Positions 41,582 to 52,006 of a stretch of DNA of 64,000 bases are shown piece by piece. The position numbers and the translations under genes are program-made. Numbering within the stretch: the stretch's first letter is position 1; the number at the start of each line of letters is the position of its first letter. Where the stretch lies: positions 972,501-1,036,500 of the forward strand of contig NZ_DS560019.1 of NCBI RefSeq assembly GCF_000154825.1, written 5' to 3'. Source of the stretch: Anaerofustis stercorihominis DSM 17244. GTDB lineage: Bacteria; Bacillota; Clostridia; Eubacteriales; Anaerofustaceae. The notes under the pieces were generated by a model. The model was not told the DNA's origin, did not search any database, and was given only the letters and a program-made list of their open reading frames with translations.

Positions 41582-42229
41582 ATGAAATTAGTACTTTTAG
41601 GCCCTCCTGGAGCAGGTAAGGGTACACAAGCCAGTAGAATAGTTGATAAATATAATGTGGTTCATATCTCTACAGGAGATATATTCAGAAAAAATCTAAG
41701 CGAAAATACACCTCTTGGTAAAAAGGCTAAAGAATATATGGATCAAGGACTGCTGGTTCCCGATGACGTAACTGTTGAAATGGTTGAAGACAGATTATCA
41801 TGGCCGGATATTACTGACGGCTATATGTTAGATGGTTTTCCAAGAACTATTTCACAGGCTGAATCTTTGGATAAAATTCTTGATAAAGCTGGTGACAAGT
41901 TAGACTTAGCCCTTTGTATAGAAGCAGATTATTCACTACTTACTAAAAGAATTACTGGAAGAAGAATGTGTAAATGTGGTGAAACTTATCACGTAGAATT
42001 TCATCCGCCGAAAGTAGAAGGCATTTGTGATAAATGCGGCGGCGAGTTATATCAAAGAGATGACGATAAAGAAGATACTGTAGTTAAAAGATTAAAAGAA
42101 TACGAAGAAAAAACACAACCTCTTGTAGACTATTACGAGAAACAAAATATTTTAAAAACTGTGAATGGATCAAGAACAGTTGATGAAGTATTTGAAGATA
42201 TTTCAAAGATTCTTGATGAGTGTAAATAA
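41582..42229 (+). CDS. adk: Adenylate kinase
   Basis: 215 aa; ATP + AMP to 2 ADP. P-loop GPPGAGKGTQ at the start, LDGFPRT in the core, and a long LID with two Cys pairs (MCKCGETYH and GICDKCGG) that probably bind zinc, the usual Gram-positive form. Its stop overlaps the map start (TAATG). Confidence 0.98.
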   Translation: MKLVLLGPPGAGKGTQASRIVDKYNVVHISTGDIFRKNLSENTPLGKKAKEYMDQGLLVPDDVTVEMVEDRLSWPDITDGYMLDGFPRTISQAESLDKILDKAGDKLDLALCIEADYSLLTKRITGRRMCKCGETYHVEFHPPKVEGICDKCGGELYQRDDDKEDTVVKRLKEYEEKTQPLVDYYEKQNILKTVNGSRTVDEVFEDISKILDECK

Positions 42230-42978
42230 TGATTGTACTTAAATCTGATCATGAAATTGACCTAATGAAAAAGGCGGGAAATATAACTGCAAAGGCACAC
42301 GATGCCGTAAAGAGATATATTAAACCCGGAATGAGTACATCTGATTTAGACAAATTGGTTGAAGATGTTATTTTGACCAATGACGCTACACCGGCTTTTA
42401 AAGGTTATATGGGGTTTCCTAAAAGTATTTGTTCTTCAATCAATGATGAAGTGGTACATGGAATACCGGATAAGAAAACCATAATAAATGACGGCGATAT
42501 AGTAAGCGTTGATATAGGTGCTTTCTATGACGGATATGTGGGAGACCAAGCTAAGACTTATATGGTAGGAAATGTAAGTGACACAGCTAAGAAACTTGTC
42601 GAAGTTACGAGACAAAGTTTTTTTGAAGGTCTGAAATGTGTTAAAGAAGGATATCGTATAAGTGACATTTCCAGGGAAATTCAAAATTATGCCGAGAGTC
42701 ATGGCTTCAGTTTAGTAAGAGATTATACTGGTCATGGTGTAGGACAGGAAATGCATGAAGATCCCGCTGTTCCGAATTACGTAGGGCCAAGGAAAGGTCC
42801 AAGACTTTTAAAAGGCATGACAATTGCCATTGAGCCTATGGTAAATGAAGGAACATACGATGTTCACGTTCTCGATAACGGTTGGACGGTAGTCACCGAT
42901 GACGGAAAACTTTCTGCACATTATGAGCATTCAGTAGCCGTAACGGACGGAGAGCCGATAATTCTTACATTATTATAA
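42229..42978 (+). CDS. map: Methionine aminopeptidase type I
   Basis: 249-aa metalloprotease removing N-terminal Met. Metal ligands are in SVDIGAFYDGYVGDQAKTY (Asp pair), GHGVGQEMHEDP (His), AIEPMV (Glu) and the C-terminal AHYEHSV (Glu). Translationally coupled to adk. Confidence 0.98.
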   Translation: MIVLKSDHEIDLMKKAGNITAKAHDAVKRYIKPGMSTSDLDKLVEDVILTNDATPAFKGYMGFPKSICSSINDEVVHGIPDKKTIINDGDIVSVDIGAFYDGYVGDQAKTYMVGNVSDTAKKLVEVTRQSFFEGLKCVKEGYRISDISREIQNYAESHGFSLVRDYTGHGVGQEMHEDPAVPNYVGPRKGPRLLKGMTIAIEPMVNEGTYDVHVLDNGWTVVTDDGKLSAHYEHSVAVTDGEPIILTLL

Positions 42979-42991
42979 TGAGGATTTGATT

Positions 42992-43261
42992 ATGGACTAT
43001 AATGTTGGTGATATTGTTATATCAAAAGCTGGTAGAGACAAAGGTTCTTTTCTGGTCGTTATTGGTTTTTTGGATGATGATAAACTTTTATTAGCGGATG
43101 GTAGGCTAAGAAAAACTGAAAATCCAAAAAAGAAAAAAATTAAGCATATTACTAAAATAAATGCTAAAAGTACATTAATTTGTGATAAAATAAAATGTAA
43201 TGAGAAAATTCCCAATGCGCTTATAAGAAAAGAGATTGAGAGAATTAAAGAAGAAATTTAG
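42992..43261 (+). CDS. KOW-domain RNA-binding protein (L14e-like)
   Basis: 89-aa basic protein found at this place in many clostridial r-protein clusters. It has a KOW-like start ([23 protein letters not shown]) and a Lys-rich middle ([13 protein letters not shown]). ATG at 42992 follows GAGGA; the in-frame TTG at 42986 overlaps that site. Likely a ribosome- or RNA-associated factor; exact role unknown. Confidence 0.88.
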   Translation: MDYNVGDIVISKAGRDKGSFLVVIGFLDDDKLLLADGRLRKTENPKKKKIKHITKINAKSTLICDKIKCNEKIPNALIRKEIERIKEEI

Positions 43262-43275
43262 GAGGATGTGTTTTA

Positions 43276-43500
43276 GTGAGTAAGAGTGATTATGTGGAAG
43301 CTGAAGGAATTGTTCTTGAAGCAATGCCAAATACAACTTTTAAAGTAAAGTTAGACAATGGACATGAAATTACAGCACATATATCTGGAAAATTAAGAAT
43401 GAACTACATTAAAATATTACCGGGAGATAAAGTAATTTTAGAAATTTCCCCTTATGATTTGACAAAAGGAAGAATCATCTGGAGAGAAAAAGGCAGATAA
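43276..43500 (+). CDS. infA: Translation initiation factor IF-1
   Basis: 74-aa OB-fold protein that binds the 30S A site. [47 protein letters not shown] is the full family pattern in pieces. GTG start at 43276, preceded by GGAGGATG; a non-ATG start is common for this gene in clostridia. Confidence 0.97.
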   Translation: MSKSDYVEAEGIVLEAMPNTTFKVKLDNGHEITAHISGKLRMNYIKILPGDKVILEISPYDLTKGRIIWREKGR

Positions 43501-43514
43501 AATTACTAAAGTAG

Positions 43515-43640
<126 letters not shown>

Positions 43641-43761
43641 TTAATTTGATATAAAGTATTTTGTCGCGGCTGGATTTATCTGACAAGATCTTTTATATAT
43701 ATAAAATAGTAAATAAATAGTAATCATTAAAAACTAAAAAAATCATACGGAGGTGCAATTG
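43641..43761 (+). other. Untranslated gap before the rpsM-rpsK-rpsD-rpoA-rplQ segment
   Basis: The longest gap inside the spc-alpha block (121 bases). It contains a short GC-richer stretch (TTTTGTCGCGGCTGG near 43664-43678) and the self-complementary TTTTATATATATAAAA (43692-43707). It may hold an internal promoter or a leader for the alpha operon, but no clear -35/-10 pair or known leader was recognised. Confidence 0.35.
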
Positions 43762-44130
43762 ATGGCGAGAATAGCCGGCGTGGATTTACCTAAAGATAAA
43801 AGAGTAGAAATAGGTTTAACTTATATCTACGGAATTGGTCAAGCTACTTCAAATAAGCTTTTAGCTGAAGCTGGAATTAATCCGGATACAAGAATAAAAG
43901 ATTTAAGCGAAGAAGAAGTAAACAAACTTCGTTCATTGATAGATGAAAAAGTTACTGTTGAAGGTGACTTAAGAAGAGAAGTTTCACTTAATATAAAAAG
44001 ACTAATGGAAATTGGTACTTACAGAGGGTTAAGACATCGTAGAGGATTGCCAGTTAGAGGTCAAAAGAGCAAAACTAATGCCAGAACAAGAAAAGGCCCT
44101 AAGAAAACTGTAAGTAGAAAAAGCAAATAA
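43762..44130 (+). CDS. rpsM: 30S ribosomal protein S13
   Basis: 122 aa, uS13 of the 30S head. [26 protein letters not shown] start and [22 protein letters not shown] tail. ATG at 43762 follows GGAGGTG; in-frame start at 43753 lies on that site. Confidence 0.98.
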   Translation: MARIAGVDLPKDKRVEIGLTYIYGIGQATSNKLLAEAGINPDTRIKDLSEEEVNKLRSLIDEKVTVEGDLRREVSLNIKRLMEIGTYRGLRHRRGLPVRGQKSKTNARTRKGPKKTVSRKSK

Positions 44131-44170
44131 TAGATAGATATTATTCTCACAAACTAAGGAGGATTTAGAA

Positions 44171-44566
44171 TTGGCTGCAAAGAAAGTAGTTAGAAGAGGA
44201 AAGAAAAAAGTTAAGAAGAATATTGAAAAAGGACAAGCGCATATCCGCTCTACTTTTAACAATACAATAGTTACTTTAACTGACGTTGCAGGTAATGCTT
44301 TGGCATGGTCAAGTGCCGGAGAATTAGGCTTCAAAGGTTCAAGAAAAAGTACTCCATATGCTGCACAATCAGCTGCAACAGAAGCTGCTAAAAGAGCTAT
44401 GGAACATGGTTTAAAAACAATTGATGTATTCGTAAAAGGACCTGGTTCAGGAAGAGAAGCTGCTATCAGAGCACTTCAAGCTGCCGGACTTAACGTTATT
44501 TCAATAAAAGACGTTACTCCTATACCACACAATGGTTGTAGACCACCAAAACGCAGAAGAGTTTAA
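44171..44566 (+). CDS. rpsK: 30S ribosomal protein S11
   Basis: 131 aa, uS11 at the mRNA exit. [22 protein letters not shown] and the end [16 protein letters not shown] are diagnostic. TTG start at 44171 follows AAGGAGG; no ATG is available. Confidence 0.97.
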   Translation: MAAKKVVRRGKKKVKKNIEKGQAHIRSTFNNTIVTLTDVAGNALAWSSAGELGFKGSRKSTPYAAQSAATEAAKRAMEHGLKTIDVFVKGPGSGREAAIRALQAAGLNVISIKDVTPIPHNGCRPPKRRRV

Positions 44567-44626
44567 TTTAAAAATATAAATTAATATAAACAATTAAGAT
44601 AATATTTAATTGGAGGTAAAAAATTA

Positions 44627-45253
44627 ATGGCAAGATATACTGAAGCGTCATGTAGACTTTGTAGAAGAGAAAATGAAAAACTTTTCTTAAAAGGATCTAG
44701 ATGTTACTCAGATAAATGTGCTTTTAATAGAAGACCGACTGCTCCAGGACAACATGGCAGCAAAGGCTCAAAAATGAGTGAATACGGTGTTCAATTAAGA
44801 GAAAAGCAAAAAGTAAAAAGAATTTATGGTGTTTTAGAAAAACAATTTAGATTATATTTTGATAAAGCAGAAAGAAAACCTGGTGCAGCTGGTGAAAACT
44901 TAATTTCACTATTAGAATCTCGTTTAGATAACGTTGTTTACAGAATGGGATTTGCTTCATCTAGAAAAGAAGCTAGACAATTAGTTAGACATAACCACTT
45001 TTTAGTAGATGGTAAAAAAGTTAATATTCCATCTTTCAGTGTAAAAGAAGGTCAAGTGATTAAAGTAAAAGATGATTCTAGAAAATCAAGCAAATTTAAA
45101 GAAATCGCAGAAATGAATGAAACAAAAGTTCCAGCAGCATATACACAAGTCGATATGGAAAAAATGGAAGGTAAAATGATTGCCGCTCCTACAAAAGCAG
45201 ATATCGAAATTCCTATTGAAGACCATCTAATTGTCGAATTATATTCTAAATAA
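44627..45253 (+). CDS. rpsD: 30S ribosomal protein S4
   Basis: 208 aa, uS4, primary 16S binder. It has the N-terminal Cys set (ASCRLCRRE...CYSDKCAF) of the zinc form, and the S4 RNA-binding domain [32 protein letters not shown]. Within the alpha operon here, unlike the monocistronic rpsD of Bacillus. Confidence 0.98.
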   Translation: MARYTEASCRLCRRENEKLFLKGSRCYSDKCAFNRRPTAPGQHGSKGSKMSEYGVQLREKQKVKRIYGVLEKQFRLYFDKAERKPGAAGENLISLLESRLDNVVYRMGFASSRKEARQLVRHNHFLVDGKKVNIPSFSVKEGQVIKVKDDSRKSSKFKEIAEMNETKVPAAYTQVDMEKMEGKMIAAPTKADIEIPIEDHLIVELYSK

Positions 45254-45309
45254 GAATATATGTTTTATACATTATTGGTTAGATTTATGGAATTGGGAGG
45301 TTTTATTAT

Positions 45310-46257
45310 ATGTTAGAATTTCAAAAACCTAATATTGAGATTGCAGAGATTAGTGCAGATAGAACTTATGGAAAATTTGTTGTAGAACCCCTTGAAAGAG
45401 GATATGGAACTACTATCGGTAATTCTCTAAGAAGAATTATGTTATCATCTCTTCCTGGCGCTGCTGTAACTAACGTTAAGATTGAAAATGTATTACACGA
45501 ATTTGCTACCATTGACGGTGTTGCGGAAGATGTATTACAAATTATATTGAATTTAAAAGATTTATCTGTAAAGTTACATTCTGACGGACCTGTGGATGTA
45601 CACATACATTCAGAAGGCGAAGGAGAAGTAACCGCAGGTGATATTATCTGCGACAGTGATGTTGAGATTGTGAATCCTGATTTGCATATCGCATCTCTTA
45701 TGGCTGATGCTGTTCTTGATATGACTATCACTATTGATGGCGGAACAGGATATGTTCCTAGTGAAAAGAACAAAAAAGAAGATATGCCTATAGGTACACT
45801 TCCTGTAGACAGTATTTTTACACCTGTAAAGAAAGCTAATTTTGCAGTTGAAAATACTAGAGTGGGAAATGTAACAGATTATGACAAACTTACTATTGAA
45901 GTTTGGACTGACGGAACAATTTCTCCTGAAGAAGCGGTTTCTCTTGCAGCTAAAGTAATTAACGATCATCTTCAATTATTTATTGATATGAATGCTAATT
46001 TACCAAACGCAAGTTTAATGGTTGAAAGAGAAGAAAACGAAAAAGAAAAAGTTTTAGAAATGTCAATTGACGAATTAGAACTTTCTGTTCGTTCCAGCAA
46101 CTGCTTGAAGAGAACAAGCATTAATACTGTTGAAGAATTAATTTCAAGAAGTGAAGAAGACATGTCTAAGGTAAGAAATCTCGGTAAGAAATCTTTAAAT
46201 GAAATAAAGAAAAAACTTGCTGAAATCGGATTATCTTTTAGACAAGGCGATGAATAA
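45310..46257 (+). CDS. rpoA: DNA-directed RNA polymerase subunit alpha
   Basis: 315 aa. The N-terminal assembly domain has [27 protein letters not shown]; a linker around 230-245 leads to the C-terminal DNA/activator-binding domain ([44 protein letters not shown]). GGGAGG upstream. The CarD-family protein of this window acts on the same polymerase. Confidence 0.98.
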   Translation: MLEFQKPNIEIAEISADRTYGKFVVEPLERGYGTTIGNSLRRIMLSSLPGAAVTNVKIENVLHEFATIDGVAEDVLQIILNLKDLSVKLHSDGPVDVHIHSEGEGEVTAGDIICDSDVEIVNPDLHIASLMADAVLDMTITIDGGTGYVPSEKNKKEDMPIGTLPVDSIFTPVKKANFAVENTRVGNVTDYDKLTIEVWTDGTISPEEAVSLAAKVINDHLQLFIDMNANLPNASLMVEREENEKEKVLEMSIDELELSVRSSNCLKRTSINTVEELISRSEEDMSKVRNLGKKSLNEIKKKLAEIGLSFRQGDE

Positions 46258-46284
46258 TAAACACACTAATAAAGGAGGTTTATG

Positions 46285-46632
46285 ATGGCAGGATATAGAA
46301 AACTTGGTAAAGCTAGCGATAAAAGAAAAGCTATGCTTAGAGGTTTAGTAACTGACACACTTAGATATGAAAGAATAAACACTACTCTATTTCGTGCAAA
46401 AGAAGCAAGAAAAATAGTTGACAAAATGATTACGCTAGGAAAACGCGGCGACTTACATGCAAGAAGACAAGCTCTTTCGTACATTTACGACAAACGTGTC
46501 GTAGACAAATTATTTAATGAAATTGCACCTAAATATGAAAATAGAGACGGTGGATATACAAGAATTTATAAGCTTGGCGCTAGACGTGGTGACGGTGCCG
46601 AAACAGCAATTTTAGAGTTAGTAAGTGAATAA
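46285..46632 (+). CDS. rplQ: 50S ribosomal protein L17
   Basis: 115 aa, bL17. [34 protein letters not shown] in pieces is typical. ATG at 46285 gives the usual MAGYRKLG start and better spacing to AAAGGAGG than the ATG at 46282. Last gene of the alpha segment. Confidence 0.97.
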   Translation: MAGYRKLGKASDKRKAMLRGLVTDTLRYERINTTLFRAKEARKIVDKMITLGKRGDLHARRQALSYIYDKRVVDKLFNEIAPKYENRDGGYTRIYKLGARRGDGAETAILELVSE

Positions 46633-46651
46633 TCAAATAAAAAAATAGTAC

Positions 46652-46681
46652 AAAGGGACAGTTTAAATCACTGTTCCTTTA
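46652..46681 (+). terminator. Hairpin between rplQ and ecfA1, weak terminator
   Basis: AAAGGGACAGT (46652-46662) pairs with ACTGTTCCTTT (46670-46680), 11 bp with one G-U pair. No T run follows, so it may only lower read-through into the transporter genes or protect the 3' end. Confidence 0.5.
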
Positions 46682-46768
46682 GCACTATAATATAGGAATT
46701 ATAAATGTGTATAAATTGTGGATAAACTAAATATATATTTTTATAATACTTATAAGCAGGGTTATAAT

Positions 46769-47602
46769 ATGGAAAAAATGATTGAAATAAAAAATGTAAG
46801 TTATTCATATAAAGGTGCCGAAGGAGAAGCGAACGTTGAAGCTTTAAAAAATGTTTCTCTTTCTATTAATAAAGGGGAATTTGTAGGGATTATAGGACGT
46901 AACGGTTCTGGAAAATCCACATTGGCTAAGCTCCTCAATGGTATATTGATACCTCACGAGGGCGATATATTAATAAATGGGATGAATACCAAGGATGAAG
47001 ATAAGATATGGGATATAAGGCAGTCCGCAGGGATGATATTTCAAAATCCCGACAATCAAATGGTAGCGACTATCGTTGAAGAAGACGTTGCTTTCGGACC
47101 TGAAAATCTTGGTATAGAACCTGCTGAGATACGAAATAGAGTGGAAGATGCTCTTTTAAGTGTAAGAATGAGTGATTTTAGAGACAAGAAACCTCATGAA
47201 CTTTCAGGAGGTCAAAAACAGCGAATTGCCATAGCCGGAATTCTTGCAATGCAGCCTGAGTGTATAATACTAGATGAGCCTACGGCTATGTTAGACCCTA
47301 AGGGGCGAAGAGAAGTTATAAACACAGTAAAGAAACTTAATGAAAAAGGAACTACCATAATATTAATAACTCACTATATGGAAGAAGTGGTTTCTGCGGA
47401 TAAAGTGTTTATTTTGGACAGGGGCGTTAAAGCTTTCGAAGGCACTCCTAGAGAAGTTTTTTCAAAGGGCGATATGCTTAAAGATTTAATGCTGGAGCCT
47501 CCTTATGCAACTAAAGTTGCTTATGAGTTAAAAAAGTCAGGAAAAATAAAGAACGAAAAAATTCTCACACTTGATGAATTAGTGGAGGAAATATGTCAGT
47601 AA
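46769..47602 (+). CDS. ecfA1: ECF transporter ATPase EcfA1
   Basis: 277-aa ATPase of the energy-coupling factor module shared by vitamin and metal S-components. Walker [14 protein letters not shown] near 45, Q-loop [10 protein letters not shown], signature [14 protein letters not shown] and Walker [17 protein letters not shown] at 46769 ([14 protein letters not shown]) fits the family start; a GTG at 46718 would add 17 atypical residues. Overlaps ecfA2 by ten bases. Confidence 0.95.
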   Translation: MEKMIEIKNVSYSYKGAEGEANVEALKNVSLSINKGEFVGIIGRNGSGKSTLAKLLNGILIPHEGDILINGMNTKDEDKIWDIRQSAGMIFQNPDNQMVATIVEEDVAFGPENLGIEPAEIRNRVEDALLSVRMSDFRDKKPHELSGGQKQRIAIAGILAMQPECIILDEPTAMLDPKGRREVINTVKKLNEKGTTIILITHYMEEVVSADKVFILDRGVKAFEGTPREVFSKGDMLKDLMLEPPYATKVAYELKKSGKIKNEKILTLDELVEEICQ

Positions 47603-48432
47603 AAGTAGTTGATTTATGCCATACTTACGGCGAAAACAGTATATTTGAATTCAAAGCTTTGAATAACATAAATTTTGAGGTGAAAAGCGGGGAGTTAATA
47701 GGTATCATAGGACATACAGGGAGCGGAAAATCCACATTGATACAACATATCAACAGGTTATTAACACCTACAAGCGGAGAAATATATTTGGACGAGCTTA
47801 ATATAAATGAAAAAGGCATTCTCATGAAAGATATTTGTTCCAAAGTCGGGCTTGTTTTTCAATATCCGGAGTATCAGCTTTTTGAAGAAACCGTTTATAA
47901 AGATATAGCTTTCGGACCTAAGAATATCGGCATGGAAGATATTGACGGATCTGTCAAAAAGTCCATGGCTATGGTAGGTCTTGATTTCGAAACATATAAA
48001 GATAAATCTCCCTTTGAACTTTCCGGAGGTCAAAAAAGAAGAGTTGCCATAGCGGGAGTTATAGCTATGGATCCCGATATTTTGATTTTGGATGAGCCTG
48101 CAAGCGGACTGGATCCGGTTGGAAGGAAAGAAATACTTGATAATATATATAAACTTCATAAAGATAACAATCTTACTACTTTTTTAGTTTCCCATTCAAT
48201 GACAGACGTATGCGAATACGCAAGTAAAATAATGGTTTATTCACATGGAGAACTTAAACTTTTTGATGAATCTAAAGAAGTATTTAAGGAAGTTGAACTA
48301 CTTAAAGAAATAGGTTTAAGTATTCCTGAAGGAAAAGAGTTAATGTTAAAGTTAAAGGAAAAGGGACTTGATGCAAATACCGATTTATTTACATTCGAAG
48401 ATGTAGTTAAAGAAATAGATAATCTAATTTAA
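47593..48432 (+). CDS. ecfA2: ECF transporter ATPase EcfA2
   Basis: 279-aa partner ATPase. Walker [20 protein letters not shown]-loop [21 protein letters not shown], signature [14 protein letters not shown], Walker [14 protein letters not shown]. The [15 protein letters not shown] stretch is typical of EcfA2. ATG follows GGAGGAAAT inside ecfA1. Confidence 0.96.
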   Translation: MSVKVVDLCHTYGENSIFEFKALNNINFEVKSGELIGIIGHTGSGKSTLIQHINRLLTPTSGEIYLDELNINEKGILMKDICSKVGLVFQYPEYQLFEETVYKDIAFGPKNIGMEDIDGSVKKSMAMVGLDFETYKDKSPFELSGGQKRRVAIAGVIAMDPDILILDEPASGLDPVGRKEILDNIYKLHKDNNLTTFLVSHSMTDVCEYASKIMVYSHGELKLFDESKEVFKEVELLKEIGLSIPEGKELMLKLKEKGLDANTDLFTFEDVVKEIDNLI

Positions 48433-48443
48433 GGAAATATAAT

Positions 48444-49259
48444 ATGTTAAATGATATTACAATAGGTCAATATTATCCGACAGGGTCTATCATTCATAGA
48501 CTTGACCCCAGAGTTAAAATATTTGTAACATTTCTATACATGATTTTACTGTTTATGGTTAAATCATTTATAGGTTTTTTAGGTATGTTTTTATTGCTAG
48601 TTATTCCTGTAGTATTATCAAAAGTTCCTGTGAGTTATCTATTAAAAGGGCTTAAAGGTTTGATCATTATTATCCTTTTCACTGTTTGTCTTAATATGTT
48701 TATGACTCCCGGAACTGTTTTATATAAAATAGGTTTTTTGAAAATAACCGACAATGGGCTTAGAAATGCAGTATTAATGGCAGTTAGACTTATATTACTC
48801 GTAACAGGAACATCTCTATTGACACTGGTTACTTCTCCTATATCCCTTACGGACGGTATGGAAAGGCTTATGAAAAAAGTACCGCTAGTAAAAAATTATG
48901 CTCATGAACTTGCAATGATGATGAGTATTGCTTTAAGATTTATACCTACACTCATGGAAGAAACCACAAGGATAATAAACGCACAGAAATCAAGAGGAGC
49001 GGATTTTGAAAGCAGAAATATAATTTCCAGAGCAAAAGCTTTCATTCCTGTCCTTATACCATTGTTTTTATCTGCATTTCAGAGAGCCGAAGATTTAGCT
49101 CTTGCCATGGAAGCCAGATGTTACAGAGGTGGAGAGAACAGAACAAGGATGAAAGAATTAAAATATTCCAAGGCTGACAGTTACGCATATATGTATGGAG
49201 CTTTAATGCTTATATTTACCATCGCTACAAATATTCTTCATAGTAAGGGGATTTTATAA
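48444..49259 (+). CDS. ecfT: ECF transporter transmembrane protein EcfT
   Basis: 271-aa membrane scaffold joining the two ATPases to substrate-binding S-components. Four to six TM segments plus the two Ala-Arg-Gly coupling motifs: NAQKSRGADFE and MEARCYRGGENRTRM. Its last base overlaps the truA start. No S-component gene lies in the window, as expected for a shared (group II) module. Confidence 0.95.
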   Translation: MLNDITIGQYYPTGSIIHRLDPRVKIFVTFLYMILLFMVKSFIGFLGMFLLLVIPVVLSKVPVSYLLKGLKGLIIIILFTVCLNMFMTPGTVLYKIGFLKITDNGLRNAVLMAVRLILLVTGTSLLTLVTSPISLTDGMERLMKKVPLVKNYAHELAMMMSIALRFIPTLMEETTRIINAQKSRGADFESRNIISRAKAFIPVLIPLFLSAFQRAEDLALAMEARCYRGGENRTRMKELKYSKADSYAYMYGALMLIFTIATNILHSKGIL

Positions 49260-49993
49260 TGCGAAATATTCTTATTACAATAGAATATGACGGGAAAAAT
49301 TATGTCGGCTGGCAAATGCAGAATAATGGTATCAGTGTAGAAGAAAAGGTTAAAACTGCAATAGAAAAGCTCGTAAAAGAAGAAGTCAAACTTTATGGAA
49401 GCGGAAGGACCGACAGCGGAGTTCATGCTTTGGGACAGGCTGCGAGCTTTTATACAAATTCAAATATAAGTGCAGATAAATTACCTTATGGGATAAATTC
49501 ATTTTTGCCCGAGGATATAAGAGTTATTAAAGCTGAAGAAAAAGAAGAAGATTTTCATGCCAGATACAGCGCAAAGGGAAAAGAGTACGTTTATCTTATT
49601 TATAACAGGAGCATAATGAACCCTATATATAAGGGAAGAGCAAGTCATGTGTTTTATAAACTTGATTTGGATAAAATGAAAAGAGCTAGTAAATCTTTGA
49701 TAGGCATACATGATTTTGCTGGATTTATGGGCAGCGGAAGCGACGTGAAAAGCACTGTAAGAGAGATTTACGATATAGATATTACTAAAGATAATGATTT
49801 GATTAAGATTAAGATTTCCGGAAGCGGATTTTTATATAATATGGTCAGAATCATAGTTGCTTCTTTGATTGATATCGGAAGAGGTCGGTTTGATGAAAAT
49901 AGGATCGAGGAAATCCTAGAAACAAAACAAAGAAGTATGGCAAATGTGACTGCGCCTGCTGTAGGACTGTATTTAAACAAAGTTTTTTACTAA
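49259..49993 (+). CDS. truA: tRNA pseudouridine(38-40) synthase TruA
   Basis: 244 aa; isomerises uridines in the anticodon arm. Catalytic Asp in GSGRTDSGVHALGQ near 54, ARYSAKGKEYVY, and FLYNMVRIIVASLIDIGRGR near the end. Coupled to ecfT (TAATG). Confidence 0.97.
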   Translation: MRNILITIEYDGKNYVGWQMQNNGISVEEKVKTAIEKLVKEEVKLYGSGRTDSGVHALGQAASFYTNSNISADKLPYGINSFLPEDIRVIKAEEKEEDFHARYSAKGKEYVYLIYNRSIMNPIYKGRASHVFYKLDLDKMKRASKSLIGIHDFAGFMGSGSDVKSTVREIYDIDITKDNDLIKIKISGSGFLYNMVRIIVASLIDIGRGRFDENRIEEILETKQRSMANVTAPAVGLYLNKVFY

Positions 49994-50019
49994 AAACCGC
50001 TTATAATGTGAAAAATATG

Positions 50020-50048
50020 TTGACATAAAAGGAAAAATAATCTAAAAT
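50020..50048 (+). promoter_or_regulatory. Sigma-A promoter of rplM-rpsI
   Basis: Perfect TTGACA (50020-50025), 17-base spacer, TAAAAT (50043-50048). Start predicted near 50055, giving ~100 bases of leader before rplM. Confidence 0.82.
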
Positions 50049-50054
50049 AAATAG

Positions 50055-50125
50055 GCTAGATATTTTATAGGTGTCGTTAGCCCCGTACTTTATAAAATAT
50101 ATAAGCAGCAAAATTAAATTAAAAT
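50055..50125 (+). promoter_or_regulatory. L13-type ribosomal protein leader
   Basis: The transcribed leader contains TAGATATTTTATAGGTGTCGTTAGCCCCGTACTTTATAAAATAT in consecutive pieces: ATATTTTATA (50059-50070) pairs with TATAAAATAT (50091-50100) and encloses GGTGTCGTTAGCCCCG. This position and the GTCGTTAGCCCC core match the L13 leader known upstream of rplM in Firmicutes, thought to bind L13. Identification is from memory of the motif. Confidence 0.7.
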
Positions 50126-50153
50126 ATTATAAGTATTGTGGAGGTTTAACGAA

Positions 50154-50594
50154 ATGTTAACAAAGTCAACTGGTATTGCTAAACCCCAACAAATTGATAA
50201 GAAATGGTATGTAGTAGATGCTGATGGCAAAACACTAGGTAGATTATGTAGTGAAATCGCTAAAGTATTAACGGGTAAAAATAAACCATGCTATACACCT
50301 AATATTGATACTGGGGATTATGTAATTGTAATTAATGCAGAAAAAATTCATCTAACAGGAAATAAATTATTAGATAAAAAATATTATAGACATACCGGAT
50401 ATCCGGGTGGAAGAAAAGAAGTAGCTTACAAAGATTTGATTGCAAACAAACCTGAATTTGTAATTGAAAAAGCTGTAAAAGGTATGCTTCCAAAGAATAA
50501 ACTTGGAAGACAGCAAATAAAGAAATTGAAAGTATACGCAGGAAGTGAACATGAACATGCAGCACAAAAACCTGAAGTACTTAATATAAAGTAG
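50154..50594 (+). CDS. rplM: 50S ribosomal protein L13
   Basis: 146 aa, uL13, early 50S assembly. [40 protein letters not shown] and the [27 protein letters not shown] end are typical. ATG at 50154 follows GGAGGTTT; an upstream in-frame start at 50136 precedes that site. Confidence 0.98.
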   Translation: MLTKSTGIAKPQQIDKKWYVVDADGKTLGRLCSEIAKVLTGKNKPCYTPNIDTGDYVIVINAEKIHLTGNKLLDKKYYRHTGYPGGRKEVAYKDLIANKPEFVIEKAVKGMLPKNKLGRQQIKKLKVYAGSEHEHAAQKPEVLNIK

Positions 50595-50604
50595 GAGGGA
50601 ATAG

Positions 50605-50997
50605 ATGGCAGAGCAAGTTATGGCTACAGGCAGAAGAAAACATTCTGTTGCGAGAGTAGTTTTAAAACAAGGTAATGGTAAAATAACTATTAATGGTAGA
50701 GATATCGAAGAATACTTTGGTGGAAATGATACACTAAAATTAATCGCTAGACAATCATTGGTTCTAACAAATAGTGCTGATAAATTTGACATTAGTGTTA
50801 ATGTTTACGGTGGTGGAATATCTGGTCAAGCCGGAGCAATCAGACATGGTATTTCCAGAGCTTTAGTTGCTGAAAATCCTGATCTTAGAAAAGAAGTAAA
50901 AAAAGCAGGTTTCTTAACTAGAGATTCAAGAATGAAAGAAAGAAAGAAATATGGTCTTAAGAAAGCTAGAAAGGCTCCACAATTTTCAAAAAGATAA
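50605..50997 (+). CDS. rpsI: 30S ribosomal protein S9
   Basis: 130 aa, uS9, whose C-terminal tail touches P-site t[31 protein letters not shown] start and the [17 protein letters not shown] tail. Co-transcribed with rplM; a terminator follows. Confidence 0.98.
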   Translation: MAEQVMATGRRKHSVARVVLKQGNGKITINGRDIEEYFGGNDTLKLIARQSLVLTNSADKFDISVNVYGGGISGQAGAIRHGISRALVAENPDLRKEVKKAGFLTRDSRMKERKKYGLKKARKAPQFSKR

Positions 50998-51011
50998 TAT
51001 ATTATATATAC

Positions 51012-51045
51012 AAAAGTTCAAGGATTTTATTCCTTGGACTTTTTA
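51012..51045 (+). terminator. Intrinsic terminator of rplM-rpsI
   Basis: AAAAGTTCAAGGA (51012-51024) pairs with TCCTTGGACTTTT (51031-51043), 13 bp with one G-U pair, then TT. Confidence 0.9.
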
Positions 51046-51196
51046 TTATTTTAATGTGTTATATAAGATAATAGTTAAGCTATTTATTTGTATTATCGTT
51101 GAATTTTATTTTTATAATATACAAGATTACAGAAAAAAAGCATATCATATGATATAATATATTATATTGTATTCGTTTAAATGAAGGGAGATTGAA

Positions 51197-51910
51197 ATTG
51201 GTTTATTTAAAAGAAAAAAAGAAGCTGACAGCAAAGAAATTGAAGCAAGAGAAAATAATAAGGTGTTATTGGATAAATTTGTTATGAAAAAGGCTTTAGG
51301 GGTAAAAAAATATCCTGATGCTATGCAATTTATTTACGATGATCAAAATAGATGGTTTGCTGTTGCACAGGGACCGGCTGAAAGCTTCAAGGAAAAAGAA
51401 CCTTGGGTTATAGAGTATGATCAAGTTGAAGACGTATGGCTTGAGGTGGACGAATATTGGACAGAAACAGGAGAAAAATATGCTCAGAGGGGAATGGGTA
51501 CATTACTTCAGGAAGATTTTAAAAAAGTTTACTGGAGATATGATTTTTATATGAATATAAAGACAAGTCATCCGTATGCAAAAAAAATAAGATATCAAAT
51601 GAATTATAAAACGGCTGTGTTGAAAATTCCAGGTTTTAGTCTTTTTGTTCATAGGGGATTAGATTTGAGCGGAAAGTATAAACCTGCAAAAATCGAGGCT
51701 GAAATTGATAGGTTAAAACAATTTGCCGTTGAGTGTGATAAAGCCATAAAAAGAGGCAAGGTTGTAGATGTTCTTATTGGAGATAAACCGGATAATTTCT
51801 TTGAACGTATTGTAAAAGGTGTTGTTGATAACTATTATATAAGTCGTATAGATAAAATATGCAAAACAATGAAAAGAGCTGAAGTTATAAGTGAGGTTCT
51901 TAATAAATAG
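51197..51910 (+). CDS. Soluble protein of unknown function with apparent ATT start codon
   Basis: About 237 aa if read from ATT at 51197, giving (M)GLFKRKKEADSKEIEA, a typical beginning for small cytoplasmic Firmicutes proteins. The site AAGGGAG (51184-51190) lies six bases upstream; the frame closes with TGA at 51182, so no ATG, GTG or TTG is available before GTG at 51263, which has no binding site. The body has Trp/Tyr/Glu-rich strands (VIEYDQVEDVWLEVDEYW, KKVYWRYDFYMNIKT), somewhat like the DUF4428-type C-terminal domain, then a helix (AEIDRLKQFAVECDKAIKRG). No catalytic motif is seen. It is monocistronic after the rpsI terminator. Confidence 0.72.
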   Translation: MGLFKRKKEADSKEIEARENNKVLLDKFVMKKALGVKKYPDAMQFIYDDQNRWFAVAQGPAESFKEKEPWVIEYDQVEDVWLEVDEYWTETGEKYAQRGMGTLLQEDFKKVYWRYDFYMNIKTSHPYAKKIRYQMNYKTAVLKIPGFSLFVHRGLDLSGKYKPAKIEAEIDRLKQFAVECDKAIKRGKVVDVLIGDKPDNFFERIVKGVVDNYYISRIDKICKTMKRAEVISEVLNK

Positions 51911-51961
51911 GCTATTATATAAATAAAAATTAAGTTTGATTTATATAATGGATTTATCATC

Positions 51962-52006
51962 ATTACTGAAAGATTTTATTTGTTTTTGTATTTGGTTATC
52001 AGTAAT
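51962..52006. repeat. Inverted repeat in the gap before the alcohol dehydrogenase
   Basis: ATTACTGA (51962-51969) and TCAGTAAT (51999-52006), perfect 8-base arms 29 bases apart. The 51911-52192 gap is otherwise AT-rich with no recognised RNA. May be a regulator site or chance. Confidence 0.3.

Noticed and set aside
50370-50792. 140-codon minus-strand frame
   Set aside because: Antisense to rplM and rpsI.
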